DNA of 8,406 nt, taken from contig DEPS01000201.1 in NCBI GenBank assembly GCA_002358875.1, forward strand, positions 35,651 through 44,056, written 5' to 3'. Numbering within the stretch: the first letter of the stretch is position 1; each line of letters begins with the position of its first letter. This document shows, piece after piece, positions 1 through 5,748 of this stretch. The notes beneath the pieces were generated by a model. The model ran no database searches, was not told the DNA's origin, and was given only the letters and a program-made list of their open reading frames with translations. This DNA comes from Lachnospiraceae bacterium UBA3386. Its GTDB lineage: Bacteria > Bacillota > Clostridia > Lachnospirales > Lachnospiraceae. A program made the position numbers and the translations under genes.

Positions 1-626
1 TCTCCTTCAGATACATCCTGCGCGCCGTTGTTCTCAGAAGCCGGAATATCTTCCTGCCCGGAAGAGAGGTACTCGTCGGTCAGATCCTCCGCAGCGCCTT
101 CTTCATAAACCAGTTCGTCTCCGGATTCATTTTCTTCAATATAATCCCCTTCAACAGAGCCGTTCTCCTGCGGGGCCGGGCCTTCATCCACGGTGTTTTC
201 CGCAACAGAAGAATCCTGTTTTTTATAACAGGCAGCCGAATGTGTGTGCGGCTCCATTCCGCAGACCAGAACCTTTTCATAGCAGGCCTCAGTATGGACA
301 TGGCCCTGTACAGGTTCTGAATCCTCGATAACGTCAAGGCCTGAGGAATCATCTTCTGCAATGACATCGATCCCGCCGGCTTCATCCGAAACAGGAATAT
401 ATTCATCCAGCCCACAGACAAGACGTTCCTCATAACACTCTTCTGAATGCTGGTGCTCGGGAATCCCGCAGGCAACGTGTTTTTCCATAGTAATGGCAGG
501 AAGAATTAACGCATATGTAGTAATAAAAACGACCACACACGCTACCGCATAACCCACCTTGTTTCGGATCTTTCTTTTCTTTTTGTCATATAATAGAGCG
601 GTAATCCGCTGGATCAGTTCTTTCAT
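1..626 (-). CDS. N-terminus of large acidic surface protein with ALILPAITME anchor and His/Cys motifs (partial)
   Basis: This frame is open from ATG at 626 to the left edge, giving about 208 residues with the C-terminus missing. A basic head (residues 1-23, KKKRKIRNK) is followed by one hydrophobic segment (about 24-46) ending in ALILPAITME. This arrangement is familiar at the start of very large Firmicutes surface proteins that often carry Cna-B or repeat domains further on. After it come short His/Cys motifs: HxHxxxCY at 58-65, 109-116 and 127-134, and LVCG at 69-72 and 120-123. The rest is strongly acidic (Glu/Asp/Ser) with a small internal repeat, GIDVIAEDDSS then GLDVIEDSE (about 85-104). 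A Shine-Dalgarno AAGAAGGCAGG lies about 9 nt upstream (635-646). An extracellular, cell-envelope location is inferred from the family. The function is unknown, and the His/Cys motifs could bind metal or form disulfides. Downstream domains cannot be seen. Confidence 0.82.
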   Translation of the reverse strand, partial: MKELIQRITALLYDKKKRKIRNKVGYAVACVVVFITTYALILPAITMEKHVACGIPEHQHSEECYEERLVCGLDEYIPVSDEAGGIDVIAEDDSSGLDVIEDSEPVQGHVHTEACYEKVLVCGMEPHTHSAACYKKQDSSVAENTVDEGPAPQENGSVEGDYIEENESGDELVYEEGAAEDLTDEYLSSGQEDIPASENNGAQDVSEG

Positions 627-681
627 ATTCGTATACCTGCCTTCTTAAATTTCACATCGAAAACGACTGCTCGCTTCGACG

Positions 682-709
682 ATTATATTTTCAATTATCC
701 TGCATTCAA
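682..709 (-). promoter_or_regulatory. Candidate sigma-A promoter for the surface protein gene
   Basis: Reading the minus strand there is a perfect TATAAT (687-682). A 4/6 match to the -35 box, TTGAAT (709-704), lies 16 nt upstream of it. Transcription would start near 675 and leave a leader of about 50 nt carrying the Shine-Dalgarno of the gene starting at 626. The region is AT-rich, so a chance match is possible. Confidence 0.4.
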
Positions 710-836
710 ATTGTTTTAATCAATTAGTAATAATCAGTCTCTCCCTTATATAGTATTCCTTTATACAACTCATTCTAACATCTTGTATATCAAAAAAAAC
801 GTCAAAAAGCGTAATATCTTACACCCCTGCATCTAT

Positions 837-866
837 ATATAAGAAAGAACGATATAAGAAAGAACG
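837..866. repeat. Perfect 15-bp tandem duplication
   Basis: The unit atataagaaagaacg occurs twice head to tail (837-851 and 852-866) with no mismatch. It lies about 210 bp upstream of the surface protein start, upstream of the candidate promoter. It could be a replication-slippage product or a paired binding site; nothing in the sequence decides this. Confidence 0.85.
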
Positions 867-888
867 CAGCAAAAACACCGAATATCAG

Positions 889-927
889 GATAAAACCTGC
901 AAGCAGGCCGGTTCTGAAAGGGCGGCC
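889..927 (-). terminator. Weak possible terminator of the PAP2-like gene
   Basis: On the minus strand, about 100 nt after the stop at 1024, GGCCG (927-923) can pair with CGGCC (910-906). Immediately after it, the palindromic CCTGCTTGCAGG (907-896) is followed by TTTTAT. The two stems overlap and exclude each other, and the second is only 4 bp with a 4-nt loop. Termination is plausible but weak. Confidence 0.25.
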
Positions 928-1023
928 GGGCACAAAAAGCAGCAAAACAAGTTGTTGACTGGTACAGTCATATTCTTTGTATATTAACTATATTGGTCAA
1001 CATTCTCGTTATCAAATCACCAT

Positions 1024-1485
1024 TCATTTTATATTCATCACAAGAGCAGTCGCAATACCCAGAAGTACCCCCGCCGCAACCTGCAGCGGTGTGTGCCCAA
1101 CGAATTCTTTAAGTACCTTTTCAGGCGTCAGGTCTACTGCATCCGCATTGAGCAGGTGCTCTATTATCTCGTTAATTGCCTTTGCCTGTTTTCCGGTCTC
1201 CAGCCGTACCCCCATCGCATCGTGCATTACTATGATCGCCAGGATCGCCGATACGGCAAAGGTTCCCGACTCCCATCCGCACACGATCCCCGAGGTAATA
1301 GCCACACTGGTGACCGTCGCGGAATGGCTGCTTGGCATTCCGCCGTCTCCAAAGAGACGCTCCAGAACAAACTCTTTGTTGATGATTGTATAAAGAATGA
1401 TCTTCAATACCTGGGAAATGAGCCAGGCGATAGTCCCTGTCATCAGGATTTTATTGGACAGAATCTGTTCGGCGATTGTCTTCAT
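1024..1485 (-). CDS. Divergent PAP2 family (DUF212/YuiD-like) membrane protein
   Basis: This is a 153-residue integral membrane protein of the divergent PAP2 family (DUF212, called acid phosphatase/vanadium haloperoxidase-related), close to the usual length of about 150-160. Visible signatures are GDGGMPSSHSA (46-56), which resembles the PAP2 phosphatase motif, HDAMGVRLETGKQA (88-101), and GHTPLQVAAG (130-139). Hydrophobic segments lie at about 13-35, 57-70, 74-88 and 134-150. The family is thought to act on lipid or isoprenoid phosphates in the membrane, but no substrate is firmly established and none can be inferred here. The ATG at 1485 is supported by CAGGAGGG, whose AGGAGG core (1500-1495) lies 9 nt upstream. 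The gene is transcribed divergently from murT. Sitting next to a cell-wall gene makes an envelope role plausible, but that is inference. Confidence 0.9.
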   Translation of the reverse strand: MKTIAEQILSNKILMTGTIAWLISQVLKIILYTIINKEFVLERLFGDGGMPSSHSATVTSVAITSGIVCGWESGTFAVSAILAIIVMHDAMGVRLETGKQAKAINEIIEHLLNADAVDLTPEKVLKEFVGHTPLQVAAGVLLGIATALVMNIK

Positions 1486-1663
1486 GGCCTTTTCCCTCCT
1501 GAATTAACTGTCTCCGGGTAAACGTTATCTTCCATCTGCTGTCTCATCTGTCTTGAGCCAAAACCCATTTTAACTGTATAGTTTTTTAAATTATATAAAA
1601 AATATGTGTAAAAACGGTGTCTTTTTTTTCCGGAAAATTGGAGGTCACTGCTCATTAAACCTT

Positions 1664-1692
1664 TTGTTTTCCCCTTTCATATGTGGTATGAT
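1664..1692 (+). promoter_or_regulatory. Extended -10 promoter for murT
   Basis: TATGAT (1687-1692) is preceded by TG one base away (1684-1685), giving an extended -10. A TTGTTT (1664-1669) lies 17 nt upstream as a weak -35, which an extended -10 can tolerate. Transcription would begin near 1699. This argues against translation from the in-frame ATG at 1681, which would not be in the mRNA, and for the ATG at 1741. Confidence 0.55.
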
Positions 1693-1740
1693 TCTCTGTG
1701 GAATTTATCCACTGTTTATCATATGAGGTGCTGGTTAATC

Positions 1741-3150
1741 ATGAAAAAACCAAATATAGTCCAGACCGTCCTGTCTGTCGCTGTCTGCAAACTGACTCGT
1801 TCCATTCTTAGGAAGACAGGACGCGGAGGAACTGCGATCCCCGGTATCGCAGCTCTCAAAATATCAAAAAACGTTCTTGCGGTTCCTGCCGAAAAGATGA
1901 AAATAGTTGTGGTAACAGGCACAAACGGCAAGACAACGACCTGCAATATGATAGCCCACGCTGTTACGCAGACCGGTCACAGCTGTCTTCACGATAAGTC
2001 AGGAGCAAACCTTCTGCACGGCATTGCCTCGGATCTTCTCTGCAGCACTGACTGGCTGGGCAGGCCGAAATACCCCTATGCTGTGCTTGAATGTGACGAA
2101 GCCGCATTAAAGCAGGTGGTCCCCCTTCTGCATCCTGAAGTGATCGTCGTCACCAACCTTTTCAGCGACCAGGTTGACCGTTACGGAAGCGTACAGAATA
2201 CCCTCAAGGAGATCAGGACCGGAGTAGAGCGGAGCCCCCGGTCGATCCTTGTCCTGAACGCGGAGGATCCCCTCTCCTCTTCCCTTTCTTTAAATGTCCC
2301 CAACAAGGTCATCTGGTACGGTATGGAGTCATCTGTCGGAGTTAAAGGAAATGTGGATCTGTCAGATGCAGGGACCTGTCCCGTCTGCGGAAGCGAATAT
2401 ATTTACGATTACCATGTTTACGCTCATCTTGGCGGATTCCGCTGTCCTAAATGCGGCTGCCGCCGACAAACGCCGGACATCGCTGTTGAATCGATCGATG
2501 AAGCCGGCTCTGCGGGTACCACCGTCCACATGAGAACAGGTAAAAAGGAAAAGCCGCAGCCGGTCCGCATTGCCCTCCCTGCAGTCTACAACGTGTACAA
2601 TGCTGCTGCCGCCATCGCCGCGTCCAAAGCTTTAAAACTCCCTCTCAGGGAAGCGGTCCTGTCTTTATCAAGCGTCCGCTCCGCCTTCGGGCGGCTTGAG
2701 ACCTTTGACCTTCACGGCGTGCGCCTACAGATGATCCTGGTCAAAAACCCCGCCGGCTGCAATCAGGCTTTTTCCTATGTGACCGGTTTCGGCGAAGATT
2801 ATACTGCCGTCCTCTGCTTAAATAATAGAACAGGCGACGGTCACGATATCTCCTGGATTGAGGACGTCGACTACGAAAAGCTCTTAGCCGATCCTCATCT
2901 AAAAAAAATATATGCAGCCGGAGACTGCGCGCAGGACCTGTACAAGAGATTACAGACTGCCCTGTCAAATACTTCAGAGATTTCCTCTGAGGGCAATGAC
3001 CTCTTAGAGCTTGTCACGGATTATGACCTGATCGTCAAAAAACTCAGGCAGGACGGGCGCACAGCCTTCCTGCTTCCCAACTATACTTCCATGATGGAGC
3101 TAAGGGACGCGCTGGGCAAAGAGCTTGGAACAAAGGATTTCTGGGAGTAA
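1741..3150 (+). CDS. murT: MurT, Mur-ligase-like subunit of lipid II isoglutaminyl synthase
   Basis: The 469-residue protein matches the MurT family in length and layout. With its glutaminase partner GatD, MurT amidates D-Glu of the lipid II stem peptide to D-isoglutamine, using ATP and glutamine at the cytoplasmic membrane. The N-terminus carries the family's basic segment with GRGGTAIPG (27-35). The ATP-binding loop GTNGKTT is at 60-66 and the Mur central domain follows. A zinc-ribbon insertion has CPVC (213-216) and CPKC (235-238), with spacing as in Staphylococcus aureus MurT. The C-terminal DUF1727 domain contains NNRTGDGHDISWIEDVD (361-377); the Asp that MurT lends to the GatD catalytic triad is expected here. 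The start at 1741 is chosen because GAGGTG (1725-1730) lies 10 nt upstream and the promoter -10 covers the earlier ATG at 1681. No gatD follows, which is unusual because murT-gatD is normally one operon. Confidence 0.92.
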   Translation: MKKPNIVQTVLSVAVCKLTRSILRKTGRGGTAIPGIAALKISKNVLAVPAEKMKIVVVTGTNGKTTTCNMIAHAVTQTGHSCLHDKSGANLLHGIASDLLCSTDWLGRPKYPYAVLECDEAALKQVVPLLHPEVIVVTNLFSDQVDRYGSVQNTLKEIRTGVERSPRSILVLNAEDPLSSSLSLNVPNKVIWYGMESSVGVKGNVDLSDAGTCPVCGSEYIYDYHVYAHLGGFRCPKCGCRRQTPDIAVESIDEAGSAGTTVHMRTGKKEKPQPVRIALPAVYNVYNAAAAIAASKALKLPLREAVLSLSSVRSAFGRLETFDLHGVRLQMILVKNPAGCNQAFSYVTGFGEDYTAVLCLNNRTGDGHDISWIEDVDYEKLLADPHLKKIYAAGDCAQDLYKRLQTALSNTSEISSEGNDLLELVTDYDLIVKKLRQDGRTAFLLPNYTSMMELRDALGKELGTKDFWE

Positions 3151-3186
3151 ACAGCCCTCCCTGCAGCAGTTCTTTCTTTTGTCCTT

Positions 3187-3237
3187 CTTTAAACAAATGA
3201 ACACTTTAAACAAATGAACACTTTAAACAAATAAACA
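3187..3237. repeat. Three tandem copies of a 17-bp unit
   Basis: The unit ctttaaacaaatgaaca is repeated head to tail at 3187-3203, 3204-3220 and 3221-3237. The third copy differs at one base (g to a). It lies about 37 bp after the murT stop and ahead of the terminator, so it would be transcribed as 3' UTR. It is AT-rich with no internal symmetry. Slippage expansion is the simplest explanation. Confidence 0.88.
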
Positions 3238-3277
3238 TAAGTAGAAAGGGCTGAAAAGTAAAAATACAGGGTATGAC

Positions 3278-3321
3278 AGGAGCGCCCGGCCAGACATTCT
3301 GACCGGGCGCTCCTTATTTTT
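3278..3321 (+). terminator. Strong intrinsic terminator downstream of murT
   Basis: A perfect 12-bp GC-rich stem, aggagcgcccgg (3278-3289) with ccgggcgctcct (3303-3314), has a 13-nt loop and is followed by ttattttt. Outside it, aaaaata (3260-3266) can pair with tattttt (3315-3321), and aatacagg (3263-3270) with cctgtatt (3327-3334), so the element is nested. It sits between convergent genes. On the minus strand the T-rich stretch is about 10 nt from the stem, so it may also slow polymerase coming from the transporter operon. Confidence 0.85.
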
Positions 3322-3324
3322 CTC

Positions 3325-3385
3325 GACCTGTATTGTTTCATCCTGCCTTCCATACAGGATGAAACAGCGGATTTTATGGCAGGTC
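3325..3385. other. Second large inverted repeat in the convergent gap
   Basis: A perfect 11-bp stem, gtttcatcctg (3335-3345) and caggatgaaac (3355-3365), closes a 9-nt loop. It is flanked by a further pairing of gacctg (3325-3330) with caggtc (3380-3385). It lies 73 bp after the permease Q stop on the minus strand. Neither side has a clean T-run, so it is not a standard intrinsic terminator. It could stabilise the 3' end of the transporter mRNA or terminate with help from a factor. Confidence 0.6.
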
Positions 3386-3437
3386 CGCGTTTTATCGATG
3401 CTGTTCAAGCCCTCCTGAGGATGTAACAGTATCCGTT

Positions 3438-4433
3438 TTATCTCTCTTCGCGGAAATAAGACTGTCCAAGGCTTGCAGGGGGCTGATTCTCCCTCTTATT
3501 TCGCATGCTGGTGATGATCAGCACGATGATCGTAACAATATAGGGCAGCATCTTGTAGAGCTCCTTCACGGCCAGGTTCATGCCGGTGGGGATGTACAGA
3601 TAGAGGATGTACAGGCCGCCGAAAAGGAAAGAGGACAAAATGCCGATCGCCGGATCCCAGATGGTAAAGATGACCAGCGCGATCGCCAGCCAGCCGCGGT
3701 CGCCAAAGGCATCGTTGGACCAGACGCCGTTGGCGTAGTCCATGACATAATACAGTCCTCCGAGCCCGGCTATCATGCAGCCCAGGCATGTGGCGCAGTA
3801 TTTATATTTCGTGATACTGATGCCCGCCGCATCCGCGGTCGCCGGGCTTTCCCCCACAGCGCGCAGATGCAGGCCGGTCCGGGTGGCGCGCAGCACATAG
3901 GCCGCCACCAGGGAGATGATGATGGCTGCATAGGCAAGAAAGCCGTAAGAGAAGAAGAGCTTGCCGACCACGCCTGTCGCTTCGGCAAAGGGAAGGGTCG
4001 TGCGGAAGGCATTGGATGTCACCGAAAGGGCGATCGAAGGCACATCTGCTCCGGTAAGACGGATAAGCGATCCTCCAAAAAAGTTGCCGAAGCCGACGCC
4101 GAAGGTCGTCATGGCAAGGCCGGTCACGTTCTGGTTTGCTCTCAGGGAAACTGTGAGGAAACAATACAGAAGCCCCATCAGAAGGGATCCGGCCAGGCAG
4201 GAGACAAGAGGAATGAGGATGGTCAGGACCGGATTCATAGCGTCAGGTGTTTTGCATGCGTGCTCATACAGAAAGCTTCCGATGACCCCGGAGATGGCGC
4301 CCACGTACATGACGCCGGGAATCCCGAGGTTGAGATTTCCCGATTTCTGAGTTATGGTCTCTCCCGTGCTGCCGAACATAAGAGGAATGCTCTGAGCGAC
4401 CATTCTGGGAATAAAAGCAACAAAATCAAACAT
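3438..4433 (-). CDS. nupQ: Nucleoside-type ABC importer permease (NupQ/YufQ-like)
   Basis: This is a 331-residue inner-membrane permease of the BPD_transp_2 type found in BMP-family importers (COG1079, NupQ/YufQ in Bacillus subtilis). It forms half of the membrane channel together with permease P. Diagnostic stretches are GETITQKSGNLNLGIPGVMYVGA (24-46), the family's conserved N-terminal signature, TRTGLHLRAVGESPATADAAGI (185-206), the likely ATPase-contact loop, and GDRGWLAIALVIFTIWDP (244-261). Hydrophobic segments occur at about 36-56, 68-96, 105-122, 165-182, 215-233, 247-284 and 295-310. The start at 4433 is supported by AAGGAGGG (4449-4442) 8 nt upstream. Its ATG overlaps the permease P stop by 8 bp, so the two are probably translationally coupled. 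The nup name follows family and gene order; the exact substrate (guanosine or other nucleosides) is inferred from relatives. Confidence 0.88.
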   Translation of the reverse strand: MFDFVAFIPRMVAQSIPLMFGSTGETITQKSGNLNLGIPGVMYVGAISGVIGSFLYEHACKTPDAMNPVLTILIPLVSCLAGSLLMGLLYCFLTVSLRANQNVTGLAMTTFGVGFGNFFGGSLIRLTGADVPSIALSVTSNAFRTTLPFAEATGVVGKLFFSYGFLAYAAIIISLVAAYVLRATRTGLHLRAVGESPATADAAGISITKYKYCATCLGCMIAGLGGLYYVMDYANGVWSNDAFGDRGWLAIALVIFTIWDPAIGILSSFLFGGLYILYLYIPTGMNLAVKELYKMLPYIVTIIVLIITSMRNKRENQPPASLGQSYFREER

Positions 4434-5748
4434 TTCCGGAGCCCTCCTTTTCCCGCGTCTCAGATTCTCCGTATGCGGGCGAACCGGCGGCTGCCGTGGA
4501 TCCCGCCTTCACGGACGAATCTTCTTTGGATGATATGGATTCCGCCTTCTTGGACAAACCTTTCCGGGCTGTTGTCGATCCGGCCTTAGCGGTTGAAGCA
4601 GTAACGGCGGCGGCTTCTGCCCCGGAGTGCCCTCTGAAATTGACACGGTATGTGATAAAGAATTCGCTTCCGATGATGAAGAAAAGGATAATGCCAGTCA
4701 GAATATCCCCGTAGGACTGGTTCAGTGTAAAGATCGTGGCGATCTCTCCCGCTCCCTTTGCCAGAAAGACCAGGAGGAATGAAGAGAGCACCATGCCCAG
4801 GGGATTGAACTTGGCAAGCCATGCGACCATGACTGCAGTAAAGCCCTGGCCGCCGGCCAGTGTCGTCGTCAGAGTGTGGTCTGTTCCCGCTACCAGCAGA
4901 TATCCTGTCAGTCCGCAGATCGCGCCGGACAGAAGGAGCGTCCGGACGATGGTCCAGCCGACATTGATGCCAACATATCGGGCAGTCGAAACGCTCTCGC
5001 CGACGACGGAGATCTCATAGCCCTGTTTGGAATACGTGAGATATATGTACATCAAAGCCGTCAGAACAGCTACGCAGACAATATTGAGCAGATAGCGGTT
5101 CCCGGCGATCACGGGAAGCCATCCCGCCTCTGTGGACTGGTTGATGATGCCGATCTTTCCTGAACCTTTGGGAACCTCCCATACAATGACGAAATATGCC
5201 ACAAGCTGAGTCGCGACGTAATTCATCATCAGGGTAAAAAGGGTCTCGTTCGTCCCCCATCTGGCCTTGCAGACAGCCGGGATAAAGGCCCAGAGGGCTC
5301 CCGCCCCAAGAGCTGCCGCTATGCTTGTCACGATCAGCACTGCATTTGGCAGCACATCACCCAGCTTGATCATGCAGGCAGCAGCAGCGAGGGCACCCAT
5401 GAGGATCTGTCCCTCTCCCCCAAGGTTCCAGAACCGCATCCGGAAGGCCGGAGTCAGCGCCAGGGAGATGCACAGAAGAATGGCGATATCTTTTCCCAGG
5501 ATCCAGATACGTCTCTGTGTTCCAAAGGCGCCGGAAAACATGGTCGCATAGACCGCGAACGGATTAAGCCCTGTTACGATCGTCGTGATGACAGCGCAGA
5601 CAAGGAGGGCCGCAACGATTGAAAGAATGCGTATCCCCCAGGCCGCTTTAAAGGAAAGCGCCTTTCTCTTTGTAATGTGAAAAAGGGGCTCCCTGGACTT
5701 TCCGCTCTGCGGATGAATGTGAGAACGATTCTGTAAATTATCCTGCAA
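4426..5748 (-). CDS. nupP: Nucleoside-type ABC importer permease (NupP/YufP-like) with repetitive C-terminal tail
   Basis: This is the partner permease (COG4603, NupP/YufP-like). The core carries FWNLGGEGQILMGA (about residues 106-119), NETLFTLMMNYVA (167-179) and YSKQGYEISVVGES (249-262), with roughly ten hydrophobic segments between about residues 39 and 366. The start is uncertain. The frame is open back to an ATG at 5907, but that would overlap the ATPase gene by 170 bp and add about 53 basic residues of shadow-like sequence. I prefer TTG at 5748, which has GAGGG (5761-5757) 8 nt upstream and overlaps the ATPase stop by 11 bp, giving 440 residues. GTG at 5754 is a poorer alternative because the Shine-Dalgarno is too close. 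Beyond the core, about 65 residues form a hydrophilic Ala/Ser/Lys/Glu-rich tail with 13-residue repeats, absent from typical relatives of about 350 residues. The gene is coupled to nupQ by an 8-bp overlap. Confidence 0.84.
   Translation of the reverse strand: MQDNLQNRSHIHPQSGKSREPLFHITKRKALSFKAAWGIRILSIVAALLVCAVITTIVTGLNPFAVYATMFSGAFGTQRRIWILGKDIAILLCISLALTPAFRMRFWNLGGEGQILMGALAAAACMIKLGDVLPNAVLIVTSIAAALGAGALWAFIPAVCKARWGTNETLFTLMMNYVATQLVAYFVIVWEVPKGSGKIGIINQSTEAGWLPVIAGNRYLLNIVCVAVLTALMYIYLTYSKQGYEISVVGESVSTARYVGINVGWTIVRTLLLSGAICGLTGYLLVAGTDHTLTTTLAGGQGFTAVMVAWLAKFNPLGMVLSSFLLVFLAKGAGEIATIFTLNQSYGDILTGIILFFIIGSEFFITYRVNFRGHSGAEAAAVTASTAKAGSTTARKGLSKKAESISSKEDSSVKAGSTAAAGSPAYGESETREKEGSGNV
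4497..4593. repeat. Imperfect 39-bp repeat encoding the permease P tail
   Basis: Related motifs recur exactly every 39 bp. The stretch tggatcccgccttcacgga (4497-4515) is followed by tggattccgccttcttgga (4536-4554), with 3 mismatches in 19, and then by tcgatccggccttagcgg (4575-4592). The period equals 13 codons and keeps the reading frame. In the protein it shows as recurring KAGST/KAES patterns. This suggests in-frame tandem expansion of the tail. Confidence 0.65.

Larger units (their letters stand above)
627..1023. other. AT-rich intergenic region, no gene seen
   Basis: These 397 bases separate the stop of the PAP2-like gene from the start of the surface protein gene, both on the minus strand. 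I see no convincing coding frame, tRNA or known riboswitch. What can be supported is the candidate promoter near 682-709, a 15-bp tandem duplication at 837-866 and a weak hairpin region near 889-927. The long leader-sized space fits a separately regulated surface protein, but this is inference. Confidence 0.6.

Noticed and set aside
80..475. A 131-codon minus-strand frame inside the surface protein region
   Set aside because: It is out of frame with the longer frame from 626, which has a membrane anchor, repeated His/Cys motifs and its own Shine-Dalgarno.
627..1023. Riboswitch or small RNA gene in the large intergenic region
   Set aside because: No conserved core of a known riboswitch and no stable extended fold is visible by eye; only short weak stems.
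977..1521. Two plus-strand open frames opposite the PAP2-like gene
   Set aside because: The minus strand carries the PSSHSA, HDAMGVR and GHTP family motifs and a good AGGAGG site. The plus-strand products match nothing and are shadows.
1590..1595. TATAAT on the minus strand as promoter of the PAP2-like gene
   Set aside because: The box is perfect but the spaced -35 position reads ACCGTT, and the region is a long A/T run where chance matches are expected. A promoter must exist nearby but I cannot place it.
3187..3237. Possible CRISPR array
   Set aside because: The units are head to tail with no spacers and are only 17 bp; there are no cas genes.
3867..4589. Long open frame on the plus strand (about 240 codons) antisense to permease Q and the permease P tail
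   Set aside because: Its product is a Gly/Lys/His-rich composition without any recognisable motif. It lies opposite a well-supported membrane protein and has no convincing ribosome binding site.
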